Shown here: in pieces, positions 1 to 6,391 of the stretch
Layout: each line of letters begins with the position of its first letter
How positions within the stretch are numbered: position 1 is the first letter of the stretch
NCBI GenBank assembly: GCA_938037185.1
Contig: CALHQK010000159.1
Coordinates: 1-6,941, forward strand
Origin: an uncultured Riemerella sp.
Lineage (GTDB): Bacteria; Bacteroidota; Bacteroidia; Flavobacteriales; Weeksellaceae
Direction of reading: 5' to 3'
Length of the DNA stretch: 6,941 bases
Made by a program: the position numbers and the translations under genes
Notes under the pieces: model-generated
The model's database searches: none
Seen by the model: the letters and a program-made list of their open reading frames with translations, nothing else
What the model was told of the DNA's origin: nothing

Positions 1-1
1 T

Positions 2-52
2 ATTCAGAAAATCCTCACTGGCGAAATTGCCATAGAATCTGAAATGCTTTAG
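2..52 (+). CDS. C-terminal end of an unidentified rightward gene (partial)
   Basis: The frame starting at base 2 is open to a TAG at 50-52 and gives the tail IQKILTGEIAIESEML. A strong rightward terminator begins 12 nt after the stop, which supports this as the true end of a gene rather than a chance frame; the other two forward frames also stop within the first 45 bases. Sixteen residues are too few to name a family, so no function is proposed. The gene converges with the secreted-protein gene that ends at 515. Confidence 0.45.
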   Translation: MQKILTGEIAIESEML

Positions 53-63
53 CCCCAAAATAC

Positions 64-94
64 AAACAGGAAATTATTGATTTCCTGTTTTTTT
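64..94 (+). terminator. Rho-independent terminator of the gene ending at 52
   Basis: A perfect 11-bp stem, AAACAGGAAAT (64-74) and ATTTCCTGTTT (80-90), encloses a 5-nt loop TATTG and is followed by TTTT; the run of T from 88 to 94 is unbroken. It lies 12 nt after the stop codon on the plus strand. The stem has A residues on its 5' side, so it could also work leftward, catching read-through from the array side. Confidence 0.85.
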
Positions 95-102
95 ATTCCC
101 TA

Positions 103-447
103 TGACCACTAAATTAATACCCTTCAACCCCTTCCGAACGGGTCGATAGCCACTAAGTTAGTACCCTTTGACCACTAAATTAATACCCCTTTACCCCTTC
201 CGAACGGGTCGACCCCCATTAAGTTAGTACCCTTCGACCACTAAATTAATACCCTTCAACCACTTCCGAACGGGTCAGTACCCATTAAGTTAATACCCCT
301 CGACCACTAAATCAGTACCCCTTTACCCCTTCCGAACGGGTCAATAACCACTAAGTTAATACCCTTCGACCACTAAATTAGTACCCTTTAACCCCTTCCA
401 AACGGGTCGTTACCCATTAAGTTAGTACCCTTCAACCATTAAATAAA
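103..447. repeat. Tandem array: five 66-bp units plus a partial sixth, each made of three 22-bp dyad-centred subunits
   Basis: Units start at 103, 169, 235, 301 and 367 with no length change, and a sixth fades out from 433. Each unit splits into three 22-bp subunits: A with core ACTAAaTTAAT, B with core TTCcGAA inside CCCcTTCcGAAcGGG, and C with core ACTAAgTTAGT. A and C are clearly related, including the following TACCC; B differs. The dyad centres fall at unit positions 11, 33 and 55 (for example 113, 135 and 157), so a centre recurs every 22 bp, about two helical turns. All reading frames I checked through a unit contain stops on both strands, so the array is not coding. It lies between two convergent terminators and nearly fills that gap. 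It could be a protein-binding array or a plain minisatellite; no function can be assigned from sequence alone. Confidence 0.93.
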
Positions 448-460
448 TAGCCTCTTTATG

Positions 461-494
461 AAACAAAAGCCCCCAGCCTAAAAAAGCTGGGGGC
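461..494 (-). terminator. Rho-independent terminator of the FISUMP-like secreted protein gene
   Basis: Read leftward, a perfect 9-bp GC-rich stem (GCCCCCAGC at 469-477 paired with GCTGGGGGC at 486-494) encloses an 8-nt loop and is followed by TTTTGTTT. It starts 20 nt past the stop codon of the leftward gene. It is the strongest hairpin in the window and, with the 64-94 terminator, brackets the repeat array. Confidence 0.9.
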
Positions 495-514
495 ATAATT
501 TATACCTTTTAATA

Positions 515-2569
515 TTATCTATTACAATAAACTGGTAAGGTTGTAGAAGGATGGCCATAGTAAGACCTTAAATCTCCTGGATTATCTTGAATTCTTGGGT
601 TGGAAGTATATGAAAACATTCTATAAGTCCAATGCTGTCTTCTAGGATCTGTTGTTGAATATGAGCTAGTATCCCCATAAAGAATAACATTAGGTGTAGG
701 CTCTCCAAGTCCATTTCCTTTCCCGTTATTTACTGTTCCCACTATTGTCATATTAGGTGTTCCATTTTGAGATGGATATTGGTTAATTTGGTTATATGAC
801 CAGTCTGAATGGGCTCCAAGAGGGAAATAAATACCTCCTGCTCCTTGGTAGAGATAGAAAGGAGATATCTCCGGAGAAATCAATCTCATATCTCCTATAA
901 AACCTCCAGCAGCAATCTGCTGATCTATATAGTATTGCTGAGTATCATACCCTGATCTAAAGCCTGCTGGACACACTATATCCGCCCCTGATAATGCTGC
1001 TTTTTTATTATTACTATTCCACCAAGGGTAGTACTGTGCCCCCGGAGTTCCATGCAGCTGTACATCTATATGGTTCGGGTGGGTAGGAAATTCTGTATTG
1101 GAAATAACATTTGTAGAAGGGTACTTTCTAGTCCAAGCGTTGGCTGATGTATAAGTAACGAGTTCGTGTCCATCTGCCCGTCTCCCCTGCTGGAATAAAG
1201 ATCCAAAGGCGTTCAAATCGGCAGGGTGTTTCGCCACCTGTCCTGGATCAAACACCGGAGAATCTAGTCTTGCATATTCTGCTCCTAAATTATGACTTAG
1301 ACCTTGATATGAAGCACTTTGATATGTTTTAACAGGTGCATATATAAACCTATGTTCATACACTCCATTGGTCTGTTCTGCTATTTTTCTATCTGGAATA
1401 CCTGGTATTAGTCTTATGTAATAAGATACTCTGTTTAGACCATTTTGATCGCGTGGCAAATTAAACTTAGCTAATTCAAAGCCTTTCAGATCATTTCCCA
1501 TACCACTATTAAAATCAAGCTTCTTTAAATTAATATCTGCTCCAACAGCACTCAATCTTGCAGTAAAGTAGGTATCTTTTGCTTGCAGGGTCTGTGCAGC
1601 CCAAGATAGTCTGACCTTACCTCCCAATCCGTCTTCTGTATTAATAGGGTCTATAGCTTTCTCCGTAGAGTATGCAGGTAATGTTACTGTACCAGAGGAT
1701 ACATTTATAGGAATATAAAGTTCTATTCCCGCAGATGTTATCTTTCTTTGGTAATCTATCAGAGGATCCAGTATGCCGTCGGCTATTCTGCTTCCTCGTG
1801 TTGCCGCATCTGTTTGTAAATTATTGATAGGCGAATAATCATTATCATAAACAGATACCACAAACCGCTCTCCATTATCTAATATGGTTAGTCGTTGTGG
1901 TATAACAGGATCATCTCTATCTGCTACTTCTCCCACTGCTATTACATTGAGCCCACTATAAGCAAATTTTGCCAGCAAAGATCCTTTTCTAGGGGTACCT
2001 TCTAATGCATAAACAAGTGTGGTTTTTTTGCCCTTTCTAAGATTTACATTAGTATACTGTCCTGAAACTAAACTTATATTACTACCTGGTGCTTGAGTAA
2101 AAGTAACTGCGTTTGATAGATTTACACTGTTAATATCTGCATTAGTCTTATTTTCTACTACGAATGTAACAGTGTTTGTAGAGTTAAGATTATCCATATG
2201 CACATAATCTCCAGAAAAACCAAGTTGTGTAAGCTTGATAGTAGCAGAAGATGATGGAGCATCTCCATGATTGTCTCTCTGTGTTCCATCTGAACACACC
2301 CAATAAGAACCAAACCAAATATCAATACAGTTTTTGTCTGTATTAAAAATCTGCAACCCTGATAAAAGCTGAGGTTGCCCCATGTTGTTCCGCTCCGCCT
2401 GTGTGAGCCTTGGGAATAGTACCCCTTCTACCTGCCCTGTAGGCAGTCCCGTTCCTTTAGCAATGTCTAAAGTCGCCTTTGGTTCGGTAGTGTTAATTCC
2501 TACTCGCTGTGTTTGGGCGTAAGCTAGTGCAACACTCAGCACCCCAGCGAAAATAAAAGTCTTTTTCAT
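515..2569 (-). CDS. Secreted FISUMP-like surface protein
   Basis: A 684-residue protein of unknown function, probably exported. Residues 1-18 form a Sec signal peptide (MKKT, then a hydrophobic stretch ending ALAYA before QTQ), with no lipobox. Residues 23-36 carry the VGINTTEP...LDI segment seen at the N-terminus of many flavobacterial surface proteins. Residues 70-92 (FNTDKNCIDIWFGSYWVC, C81 and C92) are a module of the same group. Residues about 105-400 look beta-rich and match nothing I recognise. The C-terminal part resembles the FISUMP domain: LNAFGSLFQQGRRADGHE (452-469), CPAGFR (533-538) and a final LPVYCNR with C682. The usual CPxGWRVPT continuation is degenerate, and I see no type IX secretion C-terminal signal. 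The start has no Shine-Dalgarno sequence, as is normal in this phylum, and is fixed by the signal peptide. It appears monocistronic, with its own promoter and terminator. The gene call is firm; an adhesin or surface role is inference. Confidence 0.9.
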   Translation of the reverse strand: MKKTFIFAGVLSVALAYAQTQRVGINTTEPKATLDIAKGTGLPTGQVEGVLFPRLTQAERNNMGQPQLLSGLQIFNTDKNCIDIWFGSYWVCSDGTQRDNHGDAPSSSATIKLTQLGFSGDYVHMDNLNSTNTVTFVVENKTNADINSVNLSNAVTFTQAPGSNISLVSGQYTNVNLRKGKKTTLVYALEGTPRKGSLLAKFAYSGLNVIAVGEVADRDDPVIPQRLTILDNGERFVVSVYDNDYSPINNLQTDAATRGSRIADGILDPLIDYQRKITSAGIELYIPINVSSGTVTLPAYSTEKAIDPINTEDGLGGKVRLSWAAQTLQAKDTYFTARLSAVGADINLKKLDFNSGMGNDLKGFELAKFNLPRDQNGLNRVSYYIRLIPGIPDRKIAEQTNGVYEHRFIYAPVKTYQSASYQGLSHNLGAEYARLDSPVFDPGQVAKHPADLNAFGSLFQQGRRADGHELVTYTSANAWTRKYPSTNVISNTEFPTHPNHIDVQLHGTPGAQYYPWWNSNNKKAALSGADIVCPAGFRSGYDTQQYYIDQQIAAGGFIGDMRLISPEISPFYLYQGAGGIYFPLGAHSDWSYNQINQYPSQNGTPNMTIVGTVNNGKGNGLGEPTPNVILYGDTSSYSTTDPRRQHWTYRMFSYTSNPRIQDNPGDLRSYYGHPSTTLPVYCNR

Positions 2570-2630
2570 AACTTATAATTTAAATTAAACTTAAAGATAT
2601 AGACTAATCTACACCTCTCTCACATACTAA

Positions 2631-2660
2631 TGATGAGTTGTTTCTGTCTACAATTCATCA
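2631..2660 (-). promoter_or_regulatory. Inverted repeat in the leader of the secreted protein gene
   Basis: TGATGAGTTG (2631-2640) and CAATTCATCA (2651-2660) are inverted repeats of 10 bp with a 10-nt spacer and one non-matching pair. In the leader RNA made leftward that pair would be A-C, inside an otherwise sound stem; rightward it would be a G-U wobble. It lies about 25-50 nt downstream of the predicted transcription start. It could be a regulatory hairpin or an operator. The repeat itself is plain to see; the role is inference. Confidence 0.4.
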
Positions 2661-2688
2661 GATCCTTGTGTTTTCTAAAAACAATGGG

Positions 2689-2720
2689 CAAAAGTAAAAA
2701 TAATTTTGTTTTTACACAAA
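2689..2720 (-). promoter_or_regulatory. Bacteroidetes-type promoter of the secreted protein gene
   Basis: Read leftward, a -33 element TTTG (2717-2720) and a -7 element TACTTTTG (2689-2696, matching TAnnTTTG) are separated by 20 bp, within the usual flavobacterial range. Transcription would begin near 2683, giving a leader of about 110 nt before the ATG at 2569. Both elements overlap or abut the hairpin at 2696-2729 that follows the upstream ligase gene. Confidence 0.7.
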
Positions 2721-2729
2721 ATTATTTTT
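2696..2729 (-). terminator. AT-rich hairpin after the acyl-CoA ligase gene, probable terminator
   Basis: A perfect 14-bp inverted repeat, AAAAATAATTTTGT (2696-2709) and ACAAAATTATTTTT (2716-2729), with a 6-nt loop begins 7 nt after the ligase stop codon. Read leftward, the distal arm ends in TTATTTTT followed by ACTTTTG, a U-rich tail. With only two GC pairs the stem is weak for an intrinsic terminator, so read-through into the secreted protein gene is possible. It contains the -33 element of the next promoter. Confidence 0.55.
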
Positions 2730-2735
2730 GCAAGT

Positions 2736-4514
2736 TTACTGCTCATTCTCTCTATCATACAGCTTGTTATAGAGGTCTGCATACTTTTGGAGGATTATTC
2801 TCCTTCTGAGTTTCAGAGTGGGAGTAAGCATGCCGTTTTCTGTAGTCCAGACATCCGGCACCAGCTCTATTTTCTTTATTTTCTCCCAGTTGCCCAGCTT
2901 CTCATTGAGTTTAGATATTTCTTTTTCTATTCTTGTTTTTAGTTCTGGGCTTGCCGCCATCTCTGCTGGGGTTTTACCGATATTCAGTTTATGGAGTTCT
3001 GCCCATCGTTTTGCAAAAACAAAGTTGGGCTGCACCAAGGCGCAAGGCATCTTCTCCCCCTCTCCTACTACCATTATCTGTTCTATAAAACGGGAATTCT
3101 TGGCTTTATTCTCTATAATCTGCGGCGCTACATATTTCCCTCCCGATGTTTTGAACATCTCTTTCTTACGATCGGTAATGATAAGGAAGCCCTCTTCATC
3201 AATAAACCCGATGTCTCCCGTCTTGAAATAGCCATCTTCGGTAAAGACTTCCTTGGTCTGTTCTGGATTTTTATAATAGCCTTTCATAACGGAAGGTCCT
3301 TTCACGAGTATCTCGCCATCTTCTGCGATTTTCACATCTAAGTTGTCCAAAGGATGCCCCACCGAGCCTGGTTTCATCCGCTCAAAGCTGCTCACAGCAA
3401 TCACTGGTGAAGTTTCTGTAAGTCCGTAGCCCTCCAGAATAGGGATTCCAGCCGCCTGAAACTTCTTGTTTAAACTCACCGAAAGTGCCGCCGAACCCGA
3501 AACAAGGGTGAATATCTCTCCGCCCAGCGCCTCTCTCCACTTGGAAAAGACCAGCTTGTCGGCTATTATTTGTTTCAGTGTTTTCGGTTTTCCTATTTCA
3601 TATTTCTTACCAACGCCCATTGCCCATAGGAAAATGAGCTTCTTCAGCCCTCCTGAGCTGATGCCCTTAGCATAGATTTTATCATAAACTTTTTCTAAAA
3701 GCCTCGGAACTACGGTCACATAATGCGGTTTTACCTCTTTAAGGTTTTCGCCGAGTTTATCTATACTCTCCGCAAAATAAATAGAATAGCCGTTATACAA
3801 ATAGAAATAATACACTATGCGTTCAAAAACATGGCAGATTGGCAGAAAACTAAGCCCTCTGACCTCTTTGTAATTCTTCCTGATTTTAGGAATTCTGTGG
3901 TCTACCGCCATCAGGTTAGATATAATGTTCCTATGCGTAAGCATCACTCCTTTCGGCTTTCCTGTTGTACCGGAAGTGTAGATGATGGTCGCTACATCTT
4001 CGCCATCCACGGTGTCTTTCAGGTCTTCTACTTCCTGCTGACTGATATTATTTTCACCTAAACTCATCACTTCTGACCAATGCGGAGCTCCCTCCACCTC
4101 ATCAAAAGTAAAAACGCCCACCAGAGATGGCACTTCAGGTTTTACCTGCATCAGTTTTTCGTAAAGGTCTTTATCTGAGACAAAACAATATTTTATTTCT
4201 GCATTATTAAAAATATAGATATAGTCTTCCACGCTTATCGTAGGATAGACCGGCACGGTAACCACTCCCAGCTGGGAAATCCCCAAGTCTGCAATACACC
4301 ATTCCGTGCGGTTGTTCGTGGAAACCAAACCTATCTTGTCCCCTGGTGCTATGCCCAGCTGCAAAAGCCCTCTGGACAGCTTATTCCCCTGGTCTACAAA
4401 ATGTTTTGTGGAAATCTTTTCCCATACTCCATCATATTTCGTTACAATAATATCTTCTTTTGGGTATCTCTTCAGAGAATCGTAGGCTAAGTCAAATAAT
4501 CTGGTAATAGACAT
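2736..4514 (-). CDS. Long-chain fatty acid--CoA ligase (AMP-forming)
   Basis: A 592-residue member of the ANL adenylate-forming superfamily, the normal length for long-chain acyl-CoA synthetases. It activates a fatty acid with ATP to an acyl-adenylate and then transfers it to CoA, probably at the inner face of the membrane, for lipid synthesis or beta-oxidation. Visible motifs are the phosphate-binding loop YTSGTTGKPKG (179-189), LPICHVFER (223-231), GYGLTETSP (362-370), the hinge-region signature GDIGFIDEEGFLIITDRKKE (433-452) and the C-terminal TPTLKLRR (564-571), where K568 fits the catalytic lysine. All core motifs are intact. No signal peptide is present. The start at 4514 matches the family's N-terminus (LFDLAYDSLKRYP), and a -7 like element lies 24 nt upstream. 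It is transcribed divergently from purM. The family is certain; chain-length preference is not visible, so no symbol is given. Confidence 0.96.
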   Translation of the reverse strand: MSITRLFDLAYDSLKRYPKEDIIVTKYDGVWEKISTKHFVDQGNKLSRGLLQLGIAPGDKIGLVSTNNRTEWCIADLGISQLGVVTVPVYPTISVEDYIYIFNNAEIKYCFVSDKDLYEKLMQVKPEVPSLVGVFTFDEVEGAPHWSEVMSLGENNISQQEVEDLKDTVDGEDVATIIYTSGTTGKPKGVMLTHRNIISNLMAVDHRIPKIRKNYKEVRGLSFLPICHVFERIVYYFYLYNGYSIYFAESIDKLGENLKEVKPHYVTVVPRLLEKVYDKIYAKGISSGGLKKLIFLWAMGVGKKYEIGKPKTLKQIIADKLVFSKWREALGGEIFTLVSGSAALSVSLNKKFQAAGIPILEGYGLTETSPVIAVSSFERMKPGSVGHPLDNLDVKIAEDGEILVKGPSVMKGYYKNPEQTKEVFTEDGYFKTGDIGFIDEEGFLIITDRKKEMFKTSGGKYVAPQIIENKAKNSRFIEQIMVVGEGEKMPCALVQPNFVFAKRWAELHKLNIGKTPAEMAASPELKTRIEKEISKLNEKLGNWEKIKKIELVPDVWTTENGMLTPTLKLRRRIILQKYADLYNKLYDRENEQ

Positions 4515-4537
4515 ATTCTTTCTTTTATTTAAAGGGA

Positions 4538-4545
4538 CAAAGGTA
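4538..4545 (-). promoter_or_regulatory. Probable -7 element of the acyl-CoA ligase promoter
   Basis: Read leftward, TACCTTTG fits TAnnTTTG and would start transcription near 4532, leaving a leader of about 18 nt. No TTTG is found at the expected -33 distance (near 4566), so the promoter is either weak or activator-dependent. It is divergent from the purM promoter; the two -7 elements lie about 46 bp apart. Confidence 0.45.
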
Positions 4546-4567
4546 ATATTTTTTTATGAAACGATTT

Positions 4568-4599
4568 TTTGGGTTTTATCACTAAAAATTCTATTTTTG
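4568..4599 (+). promoter_or_regulatory. Bacteroidetes-type promoter of the purM operon
   Basis: A -33 element TTTG (4568-4571) and a -7 element TATTTTTG (4592-4599, matching TAnnTTTG) are separated by 20 bp, the same spacing as the promoter at 2689-2720. The start of transcription would be near 4606, which leaves a leader of about 160 nt before purM. The AT-rich setting makes chance matches easier, but both boxes and the spacing agree. Confidence 0.7.
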
Positions 4600-4605
4600 T
4601 AAGCA

Positions 4606-4768
4606 CAAAAAACAAAATTATTTTGAACTTAAACAGCATTACTTCGGCTCTTTTTCCTAACCAAAATAGTGGAATGGAGTTTTGTGCTGAAAATATACCT
4701 GTCGGCTCACCTTATGGTTTGTCGGCTTTTTTGTGTCTGAATTTTAACTTTAAATAAAAAAATAAACT
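4606..4768 (+). other. Long purM leader with direct repeats and a 27-codon open frame
   Basis: The predicted 5' untranslated region is about 160 nt, long for a housekeeping gene. It holds two exact copies of TGTCGGCT (4700-4707 and 4720-4727), a related TTCGGCT (4644-4650) and a T run after the second copy. A frame from ATG 4674 to TAA 4755-4757 encodes 27 residues (including ENIPVGSPYGLSAFL) and ends 11 nt before the purM start. I find no strong terminator hairpin and no match to a purine riboswitch core. Whether the leader is regulatory or the short frame is translated is unknown. Confidence 0.3.
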
Positions 4769-5758
4769 ATGAATAACACTTACAAATCCGCAGGAGTAGA
4801 CAAAGAAGAAGGCTACAAAACCGTAGACAAGATAAAATCCGCCGTAGCCGAAACTCACAATAAAAATGTACTGAATAATCTTGGAAGTTTTGGGGCGTTT
4901 TATGCCATTGGAGAGTATAAAAATCCAGTTTTAGTGAGCGGAACGGATGGCGTGGGAACGAAACTGAAAATCGCTTTGGATACCAAAAAATATGATTCCA
5001 TCGGGATTGACTGTTTTGCGATGTGTGCCAATGATATTCTCTGCCATGGCGCGAAACCTTTGTTTTTCTTGGATTATCTCGCTTGTGGAAAATTGGATTC
5101 CAATGTAGCATCAGAAATCGTTTTAGGAATGGTAAAAGCCTGCAAAGACAATGAATGCGCCCTTATCGGTGGGGAAACAGCGGAAATGCCAGGGATGTAT
5201 CAGGTGGGCGATTATGATGTGGCTGGTTTCTGTGTAGGAATCGTAGAAAGAGATGAAATCATCGATGGTTCAAAAATCAAAAAAGGAGATAAAATCATTG
5301 CTATTCCGAGTTCTGGTTTTCATTCCAATGGATTTTCTTTGGTGAGAAAAGTGTTCCCAAATTTTGAGGAAGAATTTGAAGAAAAACCACTTTATGAAAC
5401 GCTCCTTGAACCGACAAGGCTTTATTATCAGCCTATTCATCAGCTTTTGAAGGTGGTGAGCCTTAGCGGAATAGCGCATATCACGGGCGGCGGACTGATA
5501 GAGAATGTTCCGAGAATCATTCCGAATGGACTTTGTGCAGCTATTCAAACGGAAAAAATCCGTATTCCGAGCATTATGCTTGAACTTGAAAAACGAGGAA
5601 ATGTAGACCGAATGGAGATGTTCGGGACATTTAATATGGGTGTGGGAATGGTAGTTGTCGTAGATGAAAAAGATGCTGAAAAAGTGCTTTCTACGCTGAA
5701 AGATGCCTATGAAATCGGAGAAATTACCGAAAATGAAGAGAAAATCAATTTAATATAA
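4769..5758 (+). CDS. purM: Phosphoribosylformylglycinamidine cyclo-ligase (AIR synthetase)
   Basis: PurM performs the fifth step of purine synthesis: the ATP-dependent closure of formylglycinamidine ribonucleotide (FGAM) to aminoimidazole ribonucleotide (AIR), in the cytoplasm as a dimer. The protein has 329 residues, close to the usual 330-350. Family hallmarks are the N-terminal YKSAGVD (5-11), SGTDGVGTKLKIA (57-69), CANDILCHGAKPLFFLDYLA (86-105), GGETAEMPGMY (134-144), SSGFHSNGFSLVRK (181-194), LLEPTRLY (212-219), HITGGGLIENVPRI (237-250) and FNMGVGM (288-294). The protein looks complete and active. The start is fixed by the YKSAGVD motif directly after it; no Shine-Dalgarno is present. 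It is first in a likely operon: the next gene starts 13 nt after the stop. No other pur gene is visible here. Confidence 0.98.
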   Translation: MNNTYKSAGVDKEEGYKTVDKIKSAVAETHNKNVLNNLGSFGAFYAIGEYKNPVLVSGTDGVGTKLKIALDTKKYDSIGIDCFAMCANDILCHGAKPLFFLDYLACGKLDSNVASEIVLGMVKACKDNECALIGGETAEMPGMYQVGDYDVAGFCVGIVERDEIIDGSKIKKGDKIIAIPSSGFHSNGFSLVRKVFPNFEEEFEEKPLYETLLEPTRLYYQPIHQLLKVVSLSGIAHITGGGLIENVPRIIPNGLCAAIQTEKIRIPSIMLELEKRGNVDRMEMFGTFNMGVGMVVVVDEKDAEKVLSTLKDAYEIGEITENEEKINLI

Positions 5759-5771
5759 AAAAATCATTTTC

Positions 5772-6365
5772 ATGGTTTTAGAAAAGGAAATCAAATTCAT
5801 CTTAACCCTTGATGCTCTCAAAAATGTGCAGCGCAGGAATTTTAACCACGATGACCAAAGGAGGGAAAACTCGGCGGAGCATAGCTGGCAGATTATTGTT
5901 TTGGCTCAGATACTTTTCCCTTATGCCAAAAATAAGGAGAAAATAGACCTTCTGCGAGTGATTAAAATGCTGTCCATTCATGATGTGGTGGAGATAGATG
6001 CTGGTGATACTTTTATCTTTGATGAAAAAGCGATGGTCGGCAAATACGAAAGGGAACTTGCCTCTGCGGAGAGGATTTTTGGTATCCTTGAAGAGCCGAT
6101 GAGCAGTGAGTTTCTTGGTCTGTGGAAAGAATTTGAAGCGGAGAAGACGCCTGATGCTGTTTTTGCCTGTGCCATAGACCGAATAATGCCTTTTCTGCTC
6201 AATACGCATTCCTCTGGCAGAAGCTGGACAGAGGCAGGAATTACCGAAAACCAAGCCAGAAAAATCATAGAACACGCTGTGAAACGCGCATCGGATGAAC
6301 TGGGAGAAGTGTTTGAAATTCTGATAAATAAAGCCTTGGATGAAGAAAAACTAAGAAAAAATTAA
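5772..6365 (+). CDS. HD-domain hydrolase, YfbR/HDDC2-like 5'-deoxynucleotidase
   Basis: A 197-residue cytoplasmic metal-dependent HD-domain protein. The order LKNVQRR (16-22), RRENSAEHSW (30-39), IHDVVEIDAGDT (69-80) and AIDRIMP (134-140) matches the family of E. coli YfbR and eukaryotic HDDC2, which remove phosphate from deoxynucleoside monophosphates. H37, H70, D71 and D136 fit the metal ligands; R22, E74 and D79 fall at the spacing of the other conserved active-site residues as I recall them for YfbR. All are present, so it should be active. The ATG at 5772 gives the family's expected N-terminus (KEIKFILTLDALK). It follows purM by 13 nt and precedes the metallophosphoesterase gene by 26 nt, so co-transcription is likely. 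A role in balancing nucleotide pools is a reasonable inference; substrate range cannot be read from the sequence. Confidence 0.9.
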   Translation: MVLEKEIKFILTLDALKNVQRRNFNHDDQRRENSAEHSWQIIVLAQILFPYAKNKEKIDLLRVIKMLSIHDVVEIDAGDTFIFDEKAMVGKYERELASAERIFGILEEPMSSEFLGLWKEFEAEKTPDAVFACAIDRIMPFLLNTHSSGRSWTEAGITENQARKIIEHAVKRASDELGEVFEILINKALDEEKLRKN

Positions 6366-6391
6366 TACAGATACTAATGAAAAATTTTAAA

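Noticed and set aside
103..447. CRISPR array
   Set aside because: There are no unique spacers: the whole 66-bp unit repeats, and its similar A and C subunits are contiguous with B. No cas gene is near.
103..447. Repeat protein coded in the array (66 bp equals 22 codons)
   Set aside because: Each forward frame meets a stop within one unit (for example TAA in ACTAAATTAA and TAG after GGGTCGA), and the reverse frames also stop within the unit.
515..2569. Type IX secretion cargo
   Set aside because: No C-terminal sorting domain is visible: the protein ends in LPVYCNR, which fits a FISUMP-type end better.
2706..4061. Several rightward open frames opposite the acyl-CoA ligase gene
   Set aside because: They overlap fully with a gene whose catalytic motifs are all intact, and their translations show no family motifs.
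4700..4727. Intrinsic terminator or attenuator formed by the two TGTCGGCT copies
   Set aside because: The copies are direct, not inverted, and no complementary GCCGACA occurs nearby on the same strand, so they cannot pair with each other.
4569..4757. 62-codon rightward open frame as a gene
   Set aside because: Its start lies inside the predicted purM promoter, upstream of the predicted start of transcription, and it has no recognisable features. Only the part from 4674 could be a leader peptide, noted with low confidence.
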